Source: Prosthecochloris sp. (GTDB lineage Bacteria > Bacteroidota > Chlorobiia > Chlorobiales > Chlorobiaceae). From it: a stretch of DNA of 64,000 nucleotides. Made by a program: the position numbers and the translations under genes. This document shows positions 53,897-61,437 of this stretch, piece after piece (the stretch's first letter is position 1; every line of letters starts with the position of its first letter). The stretch spans positions 1 to 64,000 of the forward strand of contig JADMLA020000024.1 in the NCBI GenBank assembly GCA_015482705.2. Reading direction: 5' to 3'. The notes under the pieces are model-generated. The model had not been told where the DNA came from. It made no database searches and saw only the letters and a program-made list of their open reading frames with translations.

Positions 53897-54871
53897 TTAC
53901 CATGGTGTGGGAGGTGAAAGACGGCCGAATCGGGTATCCTGAAGCGATCCGGTGATCTGGTGCATCACTGCCGCAGCCGCTGTCCGTTTCTTGTCTGCAT
54001 TGTCGCCGGGCAAGAGAAGATTTTTCGTGTAACGGATAGCATGCCAGAGCAGTTCGACGCCTGAGCTGGCAAGCACTGCACCGAACCCGCGGTTTTTTCT
54101 GTAATACAACCATTCGCTGCGCATTCTGAACGTGAGAATCTGAGACGCTGCGGAATCAAATGTCATATCTTTTCTTGTCTTGCTGCTGGCTCCCCCGATG
54201 TGGAGTACTTCGGCGTCAGGAATGAAGCAGACTTTCCAGCCTTCTTTTTTAGCTCTCAGGCAGAGGTCGGTTTCTTCGTAATAGATGTAAAAGCGCTCGT
54301 CGAATGCACCGATTGCGTCGAGCATGTTTTTACGTATGATCGTAAAGGTTCCCGGTACCCAGTCGACTTCGAGAGGCCGATCATGAGCGAAGCCGCCGAA
54401 TTCATGCCGGTTGAAAAATGGTGATTTCGGGAACCGCGCACTTAAACCCGAAAGCGTGAGGAATTTTGAGAGTGGCGAGGGAAACCGGCGTGCCGATGGT
54501 TCGAGGTTTCCTTCGGGGTTGATGATTTTACCCCCGCATATGCCGCATTGGGGCTTGGCGTCCATGAAGGCTATGGCGTTTTCGAGCGATGTCGGGCCGA
54601 TATATGCATCCGGGTTGAGGAGGATGATGTAGTTCCCCTGAGCGATATCGAATGCCTGATTGTTTGCGGCTGCAAATCCCATATTGCTCGAGTTTGCGAT
54701 GAGAGAGACGTTTTTGAACCGTTCCCGAACCATGGCTGCTGAACCATCGTGAGAGTCGTTATCGACGACGATGACTTCCATGGTAATTCCATTGCTGTTT
54801 TTAAACAGGGCGTCAAGACACTGTGCCAGGATATCCCTTGTGTTATAGCTGACAATGACTACTGTGACCAT
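53897..54871 (-). CDS. Glycosyltransferase family 2 (rhamnosyltransferase-like)
   Basis: A 324-residue GT-A enzyme. VTVVIVSYNTRDILAQCLDAL opens it, LLNPDAYIG holds the DxD-like motif, and YYEETDLCLRAKKEGW marks the acceptor/base helix, a set typical of rhamnosyltransferase-like GT2s. The frame runs 321 bases further upstream across the RsbW-like gene, but I start at the ATG at 54871 where the fold begins. It lies 13 bases after the RsbW-like stop. Confidence 0.87.
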   Translation of the reverse strand: MVTVVIVSYNTRDILAQCLDALFKNSNGITMEVIVVDNDSHDGSAAMVRERFKNVSLIANSSNMGFAAANNQAFDIAQGNYIILLNPDAYIGPTSLENAIAFMDAKPQCGICGGKIINPEGNLEPSARRFPSPLSKFLTLSGLSARFPKSPFFNRHEFGGFAHDRPLEVDWVPGTFTIIRKNMLDAIGAFDERFYIYYEETDLCLRAKKEGWKVCFIPDAEVLHIGGASSKTRKDMTFDSAASQILTFRMRSEWLYYRKNRGFGAVLASSGVELLWHAIRYTKNLLLPGDNADKKRTAAAAVMHQITGSLQDTRFGRLSPPTPW

Positions 54872-54884
54872 GAGTGCTGGGGGG

Positions 54885-55316
54885 TTAGTGTATTTCCGGT
54901 TGTTTTGACATCGTAATGGTATTGGTGTTGTTTTCCCGACGGCAGGAGACGGTATCCATGAGCGAGCGTATAAGCAGCAACCCGTAGCCGCCCTCAGGAT
55001 AGTTTTCGATATCGGGAGCAGGAGGCTCGATGGTAAATGCCGGGTTGCTGTCGGTGATGGATGCGGTAAGCTGTTTTTCTTCGAATCGAAAAGAGATCGT
55101 GACCGGTTGCGGATGTGACGAAGGCGATGCGTAACGGGCGGCATTGGTAAACGCTTCACTGACCGACAGTTCGAATGCGTGCTGAAAATCATCGATTCCT
55201 TTCGAGACTTTCATGGAAGAGAGAAACAGCTCCGCTGTTTTCGAGGCTGTGAGGGAGGCAAGTCGGGTGAAGCGGATGTTTCCCGGTAGACAGAGGGTTA
55301 TGGTACTGTCCTTCAT
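54885..55316 (-). CDS. RsbW-like anti-sigma-type serine kinase (HATPase)
   Basis: A 143-residue GHKL ATPase of the RsbW/SpoIIAB family. The N-box reads ELSVSEAFTNAARY, the G1 region ITDSNPAF, and G2 PEGGYGLLLIRSL. In the known systems such kinases phosphorylate a STAS protein and bind a sigma factor or another target. It overlaps the upstream STAS gene by four bases, the classical antagonist-kinase gene pair. No sigma factor gene is nearby; the target may be in the polysaccharide machinery. Confidence 0.87.
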   Translation of the reverse strand: MKDSTITLCLPGNIRFTRLASLTASKTAELFLSSMKVSKGIDDFQHAFELSVSEAFTNAARYASPSSHPQPVTISFRFEEKQLTASITDSNPAFTIEPPAPDIENYPEGGYGLLLIRSLMDTVSCRRENNTNTITMSKQPEIH

Positions 55317-55660
55317 TGACTTGCTGTTTTCGTTCTGCAGTGCTCTGCTGCCGACCGGGCATCGTCGTAGACGTCGAACAGCTGGAAAGCTTGGGTTATT
55401 TCAAAAACTTTCCTGACGTTATCGTTCATACTGGTCAGTACCATGTCTGCTTTTTTTTCCCTTTTTTTCCGGGCAATTCCTACCAGAGCCCCAAGACCGC
55501 TGCTGTCGAGAAAATCAACTTGAGAAAGATCGAGAACAACGGTTGCCGAGGTTTCCGATAACACTTTGTTCTCATTCAGCAGGGATGCCGTCGATGCGTC
55601 GAGTGTTCCCACTGGCGCAACGATAGTGATGTTGTCGAGTTTTGTTTCTTTGATAATCAT
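55313..55660 (-). CDS. STAS-domain anti-anti-sigma-type protein
   Basis: A 115-residue single STAS domain (SpoIIAA/RsbV type). VVLDLSQVDFLDSSGLGALVG contains the DSSGLG loop whose serine is phosphorylated by the partner kinase in this family; the C-terminal helix follows. It overlaps the RsbW-like gene by four bases and the pseudo-nucleotidyltransferase gene by four bases, so all three are translationally coupled. Regulatory state should depend on the PP2C phosphatase at 61438-63093. Confidence 0.88.
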   Translation of the reverse strand: MIIKETKLDNITIVAPVGTLDASTASLLNENKVLSETSATVVLDLSQVDFLDSSGLGALVGIARKKREKKADMVLTSMNDNVRKVFEITQAFQLFDVYDDARSAAEHCRTKTASQ

Positions 55661-57054
55661 GCTGTCGTAGTGTCATGGAATCTGTTAATGAGGGATTTCA
55701 TCGTCAATCCTATATCCTGTAAAGGATTGCTGTGTATCGCGTAGAAGCGCTCCACAATTGCGGCATCGCTTCCTCCGACCGGCCAGTTTTCCGCTTCGGC
55801 GTAACTGAAGACAGCAGGCCGGTAACCGGGGGTGGCGGCAGGGGGGGAAAGGTTTTTCTCCTCTGCCGCTATCGGTGCATTGCCGATAAGTGAGAGTTTA
55901 CCGCCGACCACTCTGAATAGTGTCGGGAGTCGGTCGAGAGAAAGGGCGAATGCAATGGCGCTTAGCGGTCCGCTTCGCTCGATGCTGACGTCCGGCAGGG
56001 AGATGACACCCTTGCAGGTATGGTCGTAGCAGGTTTTTCTGCTGCTTTTCCATTTGCCTTGTACGGCGAGTATCGGTGTGATCAGGATGAAAGGGATAAC
56101 CAGCAGAAGAATCAGTACGATCGCAGTAAGAGTGTGTACGATGGTTCTGAGAAGATTACCGATACCGCGTGCCGTGTCTTTTATACCTGTCAGTAAATGG
56201 GGGTCTTCCATTGCAATCGATACAGCTCCTTGCGGGGAGATCAGGGTGTTGCGGTTGGCCATTTTGTGTTCAACGTCGAGTTCCTCGCCAATGTAGGTGT
56301 TGTCGAGAACGATGCTTTCCGTTATCCTGCTTTTTCTGTCTATGATGACGTTACTGCCGATGACGGCGTCAGGGCCGATGACCGATCCTGCGAGTATCTG
56401 AACATTGTTGCCGATGCTGACCGGTTTGATGATTTCCGCGCTTTTGCTGATCGTGACGTTTCTGCCGACATAGCTGTCAGGTTCACTGCCATAACCCGGA
56501 AGAACATAACGCGATGATTCATGCCGTAGGATATGCATGGAAAGGTCGTAGTAGCTTTCAACGGAGTCGATAGGGGTGAGTGATACCGGGGTCTCATCGT
56601 TGTTTGCCATGTTTGATTCGGAAACTGTGAAGAGGCGTATACTGCCGGTTGTACAAGAGGCTACCGTCCCGTCCGGCATGGAGTTGAAAAGATCTCTGTA
56701 GTCGTTCTTCTTGTCATATCCGACGAACACGAATCCGTCAATGACCATGACCTTCGAATCATTACAGAACCTTCGGTTCTTTTCGAAGATGGTTTGATGG
56801 TCATCCGACTCTTTTATATGAGCATAACTCATCTGAACACCCCAGCGACTGCCGTCTTCACAGTATTGCTCTACTTCCTGCAGTGGCCCGTCGCTCAGCA
56901 GGCGTATCTCGCGGCTGCCTGCAAGGACTGCAAAATCTACGAGAAATTCGACGAAGGGTTTATTACAAATCGGCAGAAGCAGTGGCGCGAGCCCTTGCAG
57001 TGCGCTTGTAACCCATGCGTAGCTGTTCTCCCTGATAGTGAGCAAGGTTTTCAT
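55657..57054 (-). CDS. Pseudo-nucleotidyltransferase/hexapeptide/pseudo-sugar-transferase fusion
   Basis: A 465-residue three-part protein. Residues 1-150 resemble the sugar-nucleotide pyrophosphorylase fold, but the GxGTRL nucleotide loop is replaced by LQGLAPLLLPICNKP. Residues 195-265 are left-handed hexapeptide turns (VGRNVTISKSAEI, IGNNVQILAGSVIG). A membrane helix (about 303-331) leads to a C-terminal part (about 362-460) that aligns with initiating sugar transferases: LDRLPTLFRVVGGKLSLIGNAP mirrors IDELPQLVNVLKGDMSLVGPRP, without the DE dyad and the arginine. Catalysis is unlikely for both enzyme-like parts. It is sandwiched between two STAS genes. Confidence 0.65.
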   Translation of the reverse strand: MKTLLTIRENSYAWVTSALQGLAPLLLPICNKPFVEFLVDFAVLAGSREIRLLSDGPLQEVEQYCEDGSRWGVQMSYAHIKESDDHQTIFEKNRRFCNDSKVMVIDGFVFVGYDKKNDYRDLFNSMPDGTVASCTTGSIRLFTVSESNMANNDETPVSLTPIDSVESYYDLSMHILRHESSRYVLPGYGSEPDSYVGRNVTISKSAEIIKPVSIGNNVQILAGSVIGPDAVIGSNVIIDRKSRITESIVLDNTYIGEELDVEHKMANRNTLISPQGAVSIAMEDPHLLTGIKDTARGIGNLLRTIVHTLTAIVLILLLVIPFILITPILAVQGKWKSSRKTCYDHTCKGVISLPDVSIERSGPLSAIAFALSLDRLPTLFRVVGGKLSLIGNAPIAAEEKNLSPPAATPGYRPAVFSYAEAENWPVGGSDAAIVERFYAIHSNPLQDIGLTMKSLINRFHDTTTA

Positions 57055-57065
57055 AGGTTGTTTTT

Positions 57066-57419
57066 TTATTGCTGTTTTCCTGTGTTGAAAGAGTCGAGCG
57101 CTTCATGGCAGTCGTGATAGATGGAAAAAAGCTGTTTTGCCTTTGTCAGCTCGAAAACCATCGATACTTTGGGGTCGAGGCATGCAAGCCTGAGGTCTCC
57201 GTTTTTTTCGAGAGCCTTGCGCAGGCATCCGACAATGGCACCGAGCCCGCTGCTGTCGATGAAGCTGAGTGCGGAGCAGTCAAAAACAAAGTCGTTTGTT
57301 TGTTCGAGCCACTCGGGAAATTTTTGCAGCAGGATACCGCTGTTCGTTGCATCGAGGCGCCCTTCTATCCGTGCGACGCCTATGGTCTTGCCCGTTGATG
57401 TATCAAGATGCAGGGTCAT
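57066..57419 (-). CDS. Second STAS-domain protein
   Basis: A 117-residue single STAS domain. FVFDCSALSFIDSSGLGAIVG keeps the phosphorylatable serine; the rest (ALEKNGDLRLACLDPKVSMVFE) fits the family. It differs from the STAS protein at 55313-55660 over most of its length, so it is an old duplication and not a recent copy. It lies 11 bases upstream of the pseudo-fusion gene and 13 after the canonical sugar transferase. Two antagonists could integrate two inputs or act on two partners. Confidence 0.87.
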   Translation of the reverse strand: MTLHLDTSTGKTIGVARIEGRLDATNSGILLQKFPEWLEQTNDFVFDCSALSFIDSSGLGAIVGCLRKALEKNGDLRLACLDPKVSMVFELTKAKQLFSIYHDCHEALDSFNTGKQQ

Positions 57420-57432
57420 TGAAAATTCTCCG

Positions 57433-58191
57433 TTAGTATGCCCCTTTTCCGATAATGACGGCAGGGATGGTTTTTAAAAGAAGTATGAGATCGTTGCCGA
57501 TACCGGCACTTTGGATATACTGCAAGTCAAGCCGTACCTGATCGGTAAAAGGAATGTCGCTTCTGCCGCTGACCTGCCACAAACAGGTTATACCGGGGAT
57601 GATATGCAGGCGCTTGCGCTGTTCAAGAGTATATTCGGCAACCTCGTTGGGCAGCGGCGGACGCGGACCTACCAGGCTCATGTCTCCCTTGAGAACATTG
57701 ACTAACTGGGGAAGTTCATCGATACTCAGCTTACGGATTATTCTGCCTGTCCTGGTGATTCTGGGGTCCTTTTTCATTTTGAAAATCACTCCTGCCGCGG
57801 ATTCATTTTGCTTCGATAAACTTTCTTTGATGGCATCGGCATTGACTACCATGGAACGGAACTTGTAGAACCTGAAATGTTTTCCATTGTGTCCGACACG
57901 CGTTTGCACATAGAATATCGGGCCGGGATTTTCGATCCAGATGGCAAGGGCTGTCAGGAGGAGCAGTGGAAACAGCAGAATGAGAGCTGTTATGGAAACC
58001 ACAAGATCCAGTCCTCTTTTCAACAGATAGGAGAGCCTGATCGTGAATTCCCAGGCGGCAACTTTCAACGTCCTTTTGTATTTCATGCCGGGGTTGAGTG
58101 TTCCGCTGATTTTCTGGATCAGTTCCTTGCGTACCGTAGGGTCGAGTTCCATTGCTTTCAGGGGTTCATGCTTCTGGTAAAGAGTTTCCAT
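57433..58191 (-). CDS. Initiating sugar-phosphate transferase (WbaP/PssY-like)
   Basis: A 252-residue monotopic polyprenyl-phosphate hexose-1-phosphate transferase. It moves a sugar-1-phosphate from a nucleotide sugar onto undecaprenyl phosphate, the first committed step of the polysaccharide. All hallmarks are present: a single re-entrant helix (KRGLDLVVSITALILLFPLLL), FYKFRSM, the catalytic Asp-Glu in IDELPQLVNVLKG, DMSLVGPRPPLP and PGITCLWQVSGRS. It lacks the multi-helix N-terminus of WbaP, so it is PglC-sized plus a leader. The start at 58191 overlaps the WecG-fusion end by 34 bases; ATG 58152 is an alternative. Confidence 0.88.
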   Translation of the reverse strand: METLYQKHEPLKAMELDPTVRKELIQKISGTLNPGMKYKRTLKVAAWEFTIRLSYLLKRGLDLVVSITALILLFPLLLLTALAIWIENPGPIFYVQTRVGHNGKHFRFYKFRSMVVNADAIKESLSKQNESAAGVIFKMKKDPRITRTGRIIRKLSIDELPQLVNVLKGDMSLVGPRPPLPNEVAEYTLEQRKRLHIIPGITCLWQVSGRSDIPFTDQVRLDLQYIQSAGIGNDLILLLKTIPAVIIGKGAY

Positions 58192-59942
58192 TTCATGACG
58201 CGGTAGAGAAAAACAGGGTTGCCTACGATGTATCTCCGCCACATTCTGCCGGGTTCCTGCATGATGCGGTATACCCATTCCAAACCTGTTTCACGCATCC
58301 ACTCGGGTGCACGGCTGATGTTGCCGGAATAAAAGTCGAACAACCCGCCCACTCCAATGAGGATTTCCGGTTTGAGGTGCCTGCGGTATCGAGCTATCCA
58401 TTTTTCCTGCCTCGGTGCTCCGAACGCTACCAGCACTATCGATGCTCCTGAATTGTTTATCGTTTCGATTATTGTGTCGCTCTGCGTATCGTGGTCGAAG
58501 TATCCATTCGCTGTGCCGGCGATGGTGACATTGAATGCTTCTTTGATTTTTTCGGCGGCCTTCTTGGCTACACCGGGTTTGCTGCCGAGCAGGAACAGCG
58601 ATTTTTCATCTTCTGAAGCCATTGTACAGAGATAGGGGAGCATGTCTGTTCCATTGATGTTTTCCCTTAAAGGTGTCTGCAGGAGTTTTCCGGCGATACT
58701 GAGGCCTATGCCGTCGGGGAAGATGTAGTCACCTTTTTCAAGCGTCGAATAGTAGTCGGGATCGTCGACCATTTTGTTCATGCAATCGGGATTGACGAAA
58801 AAAATGCTGCATTGTTTTTTCTGTTCGAGGTGTTTTCTCATGATCGAGACGGCTTCTTCCATCGTGATATTGTCGATGTCGAGCCCAAGCAGATGAAATA
58901 CTGTTGATGGTGCACGGTCTTCTTCTTGATAGAGCAGTGCGGGGAAAGCGCGCAGAAACAGTAAAAGATCATAAAACGGACGTTTCCTGAAGATATATTC
59001 CCACTCTATCGCCGTCTTTCCTTCATGTGCGATCTTGGTTGATCTGCGGATATCCCAGAGAGAGACAATGCCGGGTTTGATCGTTTTGATATATGCGTCT
59101 TCAGCGTTTCCCGGGCCATCCTCTTCTTCTCTGATTGCCGTACCGACAAGCGCAAGACGTCCGGTAAACAGTTCCAGAAAAAGCGGTAGTCCTGAAAGGA
59201 TGGCTGCTGTCGTGTTGAAGCGTTGTATTGTGATGGGCTTTGCCGTTGCATTGAAAACGCTGTGTCTGGAAAAGACAGGGGTGCCTGTAAAGAGCTTTCG
59301 TATCGTAAACACGATAAACGTGGGTAAATAAAGCAGAAGGGTGACGGTAATGCCAACAGAGAGCTCGATGAGCCGTACCATTGCTTCTGCAACAATTGCA
59401 CTCAGCCTGAAAACAATTCGCCTGAGTCGGCTTCTCAGCATGGAAAAACGTCCCGATAAACGTTTTTCGAGAGACATGGCTGAATCTTTTCTCTGATCCA
59501 TTGGTTTCTGGTTTCGGTCTTTCTGGGTTTGGGTGATGATCCTTTCCGCGTATGCAAAAAAGCTTCTGTAGCTACCGAGAAATATCAGGCCTGCTGAACG
59601 GAGGTTTTTTTCCTTTTCATGATCGATGTCGGCCGACAGGCAGATCATGTTTTGCGGGGCGAGTTTCTGCCTGACACGGTGAAGCAGTCCTGCGTTGAGT
59701 TGTACCGGAAAACTGTCGGTCATGATGGCAAGTCCTATGGCGTGGCGTTCTGGTGCCAGTTGCTCGAGCTCGTTTTCGGTTTCGGTGAGGGTCACCTTGT
59801 TGTATCGGCTTTCAAGCAGTTGGAAGAGATCGGCAACCTTCTCTTTTTTACCGAATATGACTGCTTTTGCTGTCATTTCGGTTTTCGGTGTGTTCGTCCC
59901 GGGATATTCTGTATTGGGTTCCATTCCTGCCAGATTGAGCAT
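58158..59942 (-). CDS. WecG/TagA glycosyltransferase fused to pseudo-receiver and pseudo-sugar-transferase
   Basis: A 594-residue three-part protein. Residues 24-137 resemble a receiver fold (AVIFGKKEKVADLF, then MICLSADIDHEKEKNL, then a GLIFLGSYRSFF end) without an obvious phospho-acceptor. Residues about 190-340 match the initiating sugar-transferase fold: a membrane helix, GLPLFLELFTGRLALVGTAI and KPGIVSLWDIRRS, but the catalytic Asp-Glu pair is gone. Residues 352-590 are an intact WecG/TagA domain with FPDGIGLS (Asp410), GAPRQEKW (508-515) and GVGGLFDFYSG. The GT domain should add the second sugar, for example ManNAcA or GlcNAc-derived, to the lipid-linked primer. It is the first gene after the sigma-54 promoter. 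Confidence 0.8.
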   Translation of the reverse strand: MLNLAGMEPNTEYPGTNTPKTEMTAKAVIFGKKEKVADLFQLLESRYNKVTLTETENELEQLAPERHAIGLAIMTDSFPVQLNAGLLHRVRQKLAPQNMICLSADIDHEKEKNLRSAGLIFLGSYRSFFAYAERIITQTQKDRNQKPMDQRKDSAMSLEKRLSGRFSMLRSRLRRIVFRLSAIVAEAMVRLIELSVGITVTLLLYLPTFIVFTIRKLFTGTPVFSRHSVFNATAKPITIQRFNTTAAILSGLPLFLELFTGRLALVGTAIREEEDGPGNAEDAYIKTIKPGIVSLWDIRRSTKIAHEGKTAIEWEYIFRKRPFYDLLLFLRAFPALLYQEEDRAPSTVFHLLGLDIDNITMEEAVSIMRKHLEQKKQCSIFFVNPDCMNKMVDDPDYYSTLEKGDYIFPDGIGLSIAGKLLQTPLRENINGTDMLPYLCTMASEDEKSLFLLGSKPGVAKKAAEKIKEAFNVTIAGTANGYFDHDTQSDTIIETINNSGASIVLVAFGAPRQEKWIARYRRHLKPEILIGVGGLFDFYSGNISRAPEWMRETGLEWVYRIMQEPGRMWRRYIVGNPVFLYRVMKWKLFTRSMNP

Positions 59943-59966
59943 GAAGAGGTTTCCTGCTGTTACTGT

Positions 59967-59982
59967 TGCAAAAAAGGGGCCA
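59967..59982 (-). promoter_or_regulatory. Sigma-54 (-24/-12) promoter of the polysaccharide operon
   Basis: Reading leftward, TGGCCC-N5-TTGCA matches the sigma-54 consensus TGGCAC-N5-TTGCW at 10 of 11 positions, with the invariant GG (59981-59980) and GC (59969-59968) exactly 10 bases apart. The predicted start is near 59956, giving a 14-base leader that contains CAGGAAA as ribosome-binding site before the ATG at 59942. The gene next upstream encodes a sigma-54 activator, which makes the match more credible. Confidence 0.8.
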
Positions 59983-60090
59983 AAAGTGACTGATGGTTTG
60001 AAAGTCCCGTCAGTTCTCTGTCGGTGAAATTTCCGCTCTCGGTTTGTATCGGAGTTTTTCTGTCAGGATGCGAGAATGTTTCGGGATTGT

Positions 60091-60105
60091 CTCTCAGGAA
60101 GAGAG
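60091..60105 (-). terminator. Weak hairpin after the activator gene
   Basis: CTCTC-AGGAA-GAGAG is a 5 bp stem a few bases past the stop of the sigma-54 activator gene (leftward). It has no T-run. It may attenuate read-through from the regulatory genes into the sigma-54 transcribed operon. Confidence 0.3.
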
Positions 60106-60111
60106 GGTGGA

Positions 60112-61410
60112 TCAGATGCTATACAGTTTTATTCTGCGATAAAGGGTTGCCTCGCTGATACCGAGAAGCCTCGCGGCAGCCCGTCTGTTGCCGGTCGTTT
60201 GATCGAGTGCTTTACAAATGGCTTCTTTTTCGTGAAAAGCCATACTGGACGGCGGTATGGTGGGGGGCTTCCGGCTACAGGCGTTTTCAGGCAAGGTGAT
60301 CGAGAGATCCTCCAGTTCGATGGAGCTTTCCGGGGAAAGTGTCACGGCATTTCTGATGACGTTTTCGAGCTCCCTGACATTGCCAGGCCAGTCATAACGG
60401 CAAAGGGCGGAAAGTGCATTGCTGGAGACGGATTTTTCCGGGTATCCTTCACCGGCCATTTTTTTGAGAAAATGTCCACAGAGTAAAGGAATGTCGGAGA
60501 GTCTTTCCCTCAGGGGAGGGGCATAGATGGTAACGGTATTGAGGCGGTAGTATAGGTCTTGACGGAATGTTCCTTTGGTGACGGCTTCGGCAAGGTTTCT
60601 GTTTGTCGCGGCTATGATTCTGATATCGACCGGATAAATTTTCGATGATCCGACCGGTTTGACGGTTTTTTCCTGGAGGGTGCGCAACAATTTTGTTTGC
60701 AGGGCAAGGGGGAGTTCACCTATTTCGTCCAGAAAAAGCGTCCCACCGTCCGAGGACCTGATCAGGCCAAGGGTATTGCGATCCGCACCGGTAAACGAAC
60801 CTTTCGTATGTCCGAACAGCTCGCTTTCGATAACACTTTCATTTATTGCCGCGCACTCGACTGGCATGAACACCCTCTTTTTTCTATTGCTGTGATCGTG
60901 GATCGATCGGGCTATAATCTCTTTGCCTGTTCCGGTCTCTCCCTGCAGGAGAACCGTGGAGGTTGTCGGTGCGATTTTGCTGATGATGCCTTTGATTTTT
61001 TCTATCTCAGGGCTGTTGCCGGCAAGAAAATTGCATGTAAACTGTTCCGATTGCCGGTTCATTTCCTGAAGTTCCGCATGAGGGGAGGAGGCACCGGTAA
61101 GGAGCATGTTGCGATGATGTGAAGGAAGAGCCAAGAGGGTAAGCAGGGTTTTGGAAAGCTCGTCACTGTTGGCGAAAAGCATGATTTTTAACGAAGGTCT
61201 GTGCTTGAGCATCTTTTCTGTAATTTGAACGAGGCAGGCGGTTCCTTCGTTTTGAACCGCAAGAACAAGGTCCGGCTTTTCGGTTGTTACAAGCTTTTCT
61301 GCATCAGATGGGCTTTCGGCAAAAAAAACGTTCAGGTCGTCTGCGTCGGAGTCCGGTCTTCGATGGTTTTTATTTGAAAAGCTGTCGAAAATTACAATGG
61401 TTGCAGTCAT
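60112..61410 (-). CDS. Sigma-54-dependent activator with degenerate receiver
   Basis: A 432-residue enhancer-binding protein. Residues 1-105 are receiver-like (TATIVIFDS, PDLVLAVQNEG, LKIMLFANSDEL), but the phospho-acceptor Asp is Val52 and the acidic pair of the first strand is reduced. The AAA+ domain is complete: Walker A GETGTGKE (157-164), GSFTGA (204-209; GAFTGA in most), Walker B LFLDEI (225-230) and the arginine finger region in FRQDLYYRLN. A Fis-type HTH (about 395-428) ends the protein. It probably opens the promoter at 59967. Lack of Asp suggests control by partner binding or expression level, not by phosphorylation. Confidence 0.88.
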   Translation of the reverse strand: MTATIVIFDSFSNKNHRRPDSDADDLNVFFAESPSDAEKLVTTEKPDLVLAVQNEGTACLVQITEKMLKHRPSLKIMLFANSDELSKTLLTLLALPSHHRNMLLTGASSPHAELQEMNRQSEQFTCNFLAGNSPEIEKIKGIISKIAPTTSTVLLQGETGTGKEIIARSIHDHSNRKKRVFMPVECAAINESVIESELFGHTKGSFTGADRNTLGLIRSSDGGTLFLDEIGELPLALQTKLLRTLQEKTVKPVGSSKIYPVDIRIIAATNRNLAEAVTKGTFRQDLYYRLNTVTIYAPPLRERLSDIPLLCGHFLKKMAGEGYPEKSVSSNALSALCRYDWPGNVRELENVIRNAVTLSPESSIELEDLSITLPENACSRKPPTIPPSSMAFHEKEAICKALDQTTGNRRAAARLLGISEATLYRRIKLYSI

Positions 61411-61437
61411 AGGTCACCTTTTTTCATTCGTGGCGGC

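Noticed and set aside
54872..55192. N-terminal extension of the GT2 frame by 107 codons
   Set aside because: It is antisense-free but lies in another frame of the RsbW-like gene, is Pro/Arg/Ser-rich, and the GT-A fold starts at the ATG at 54871.
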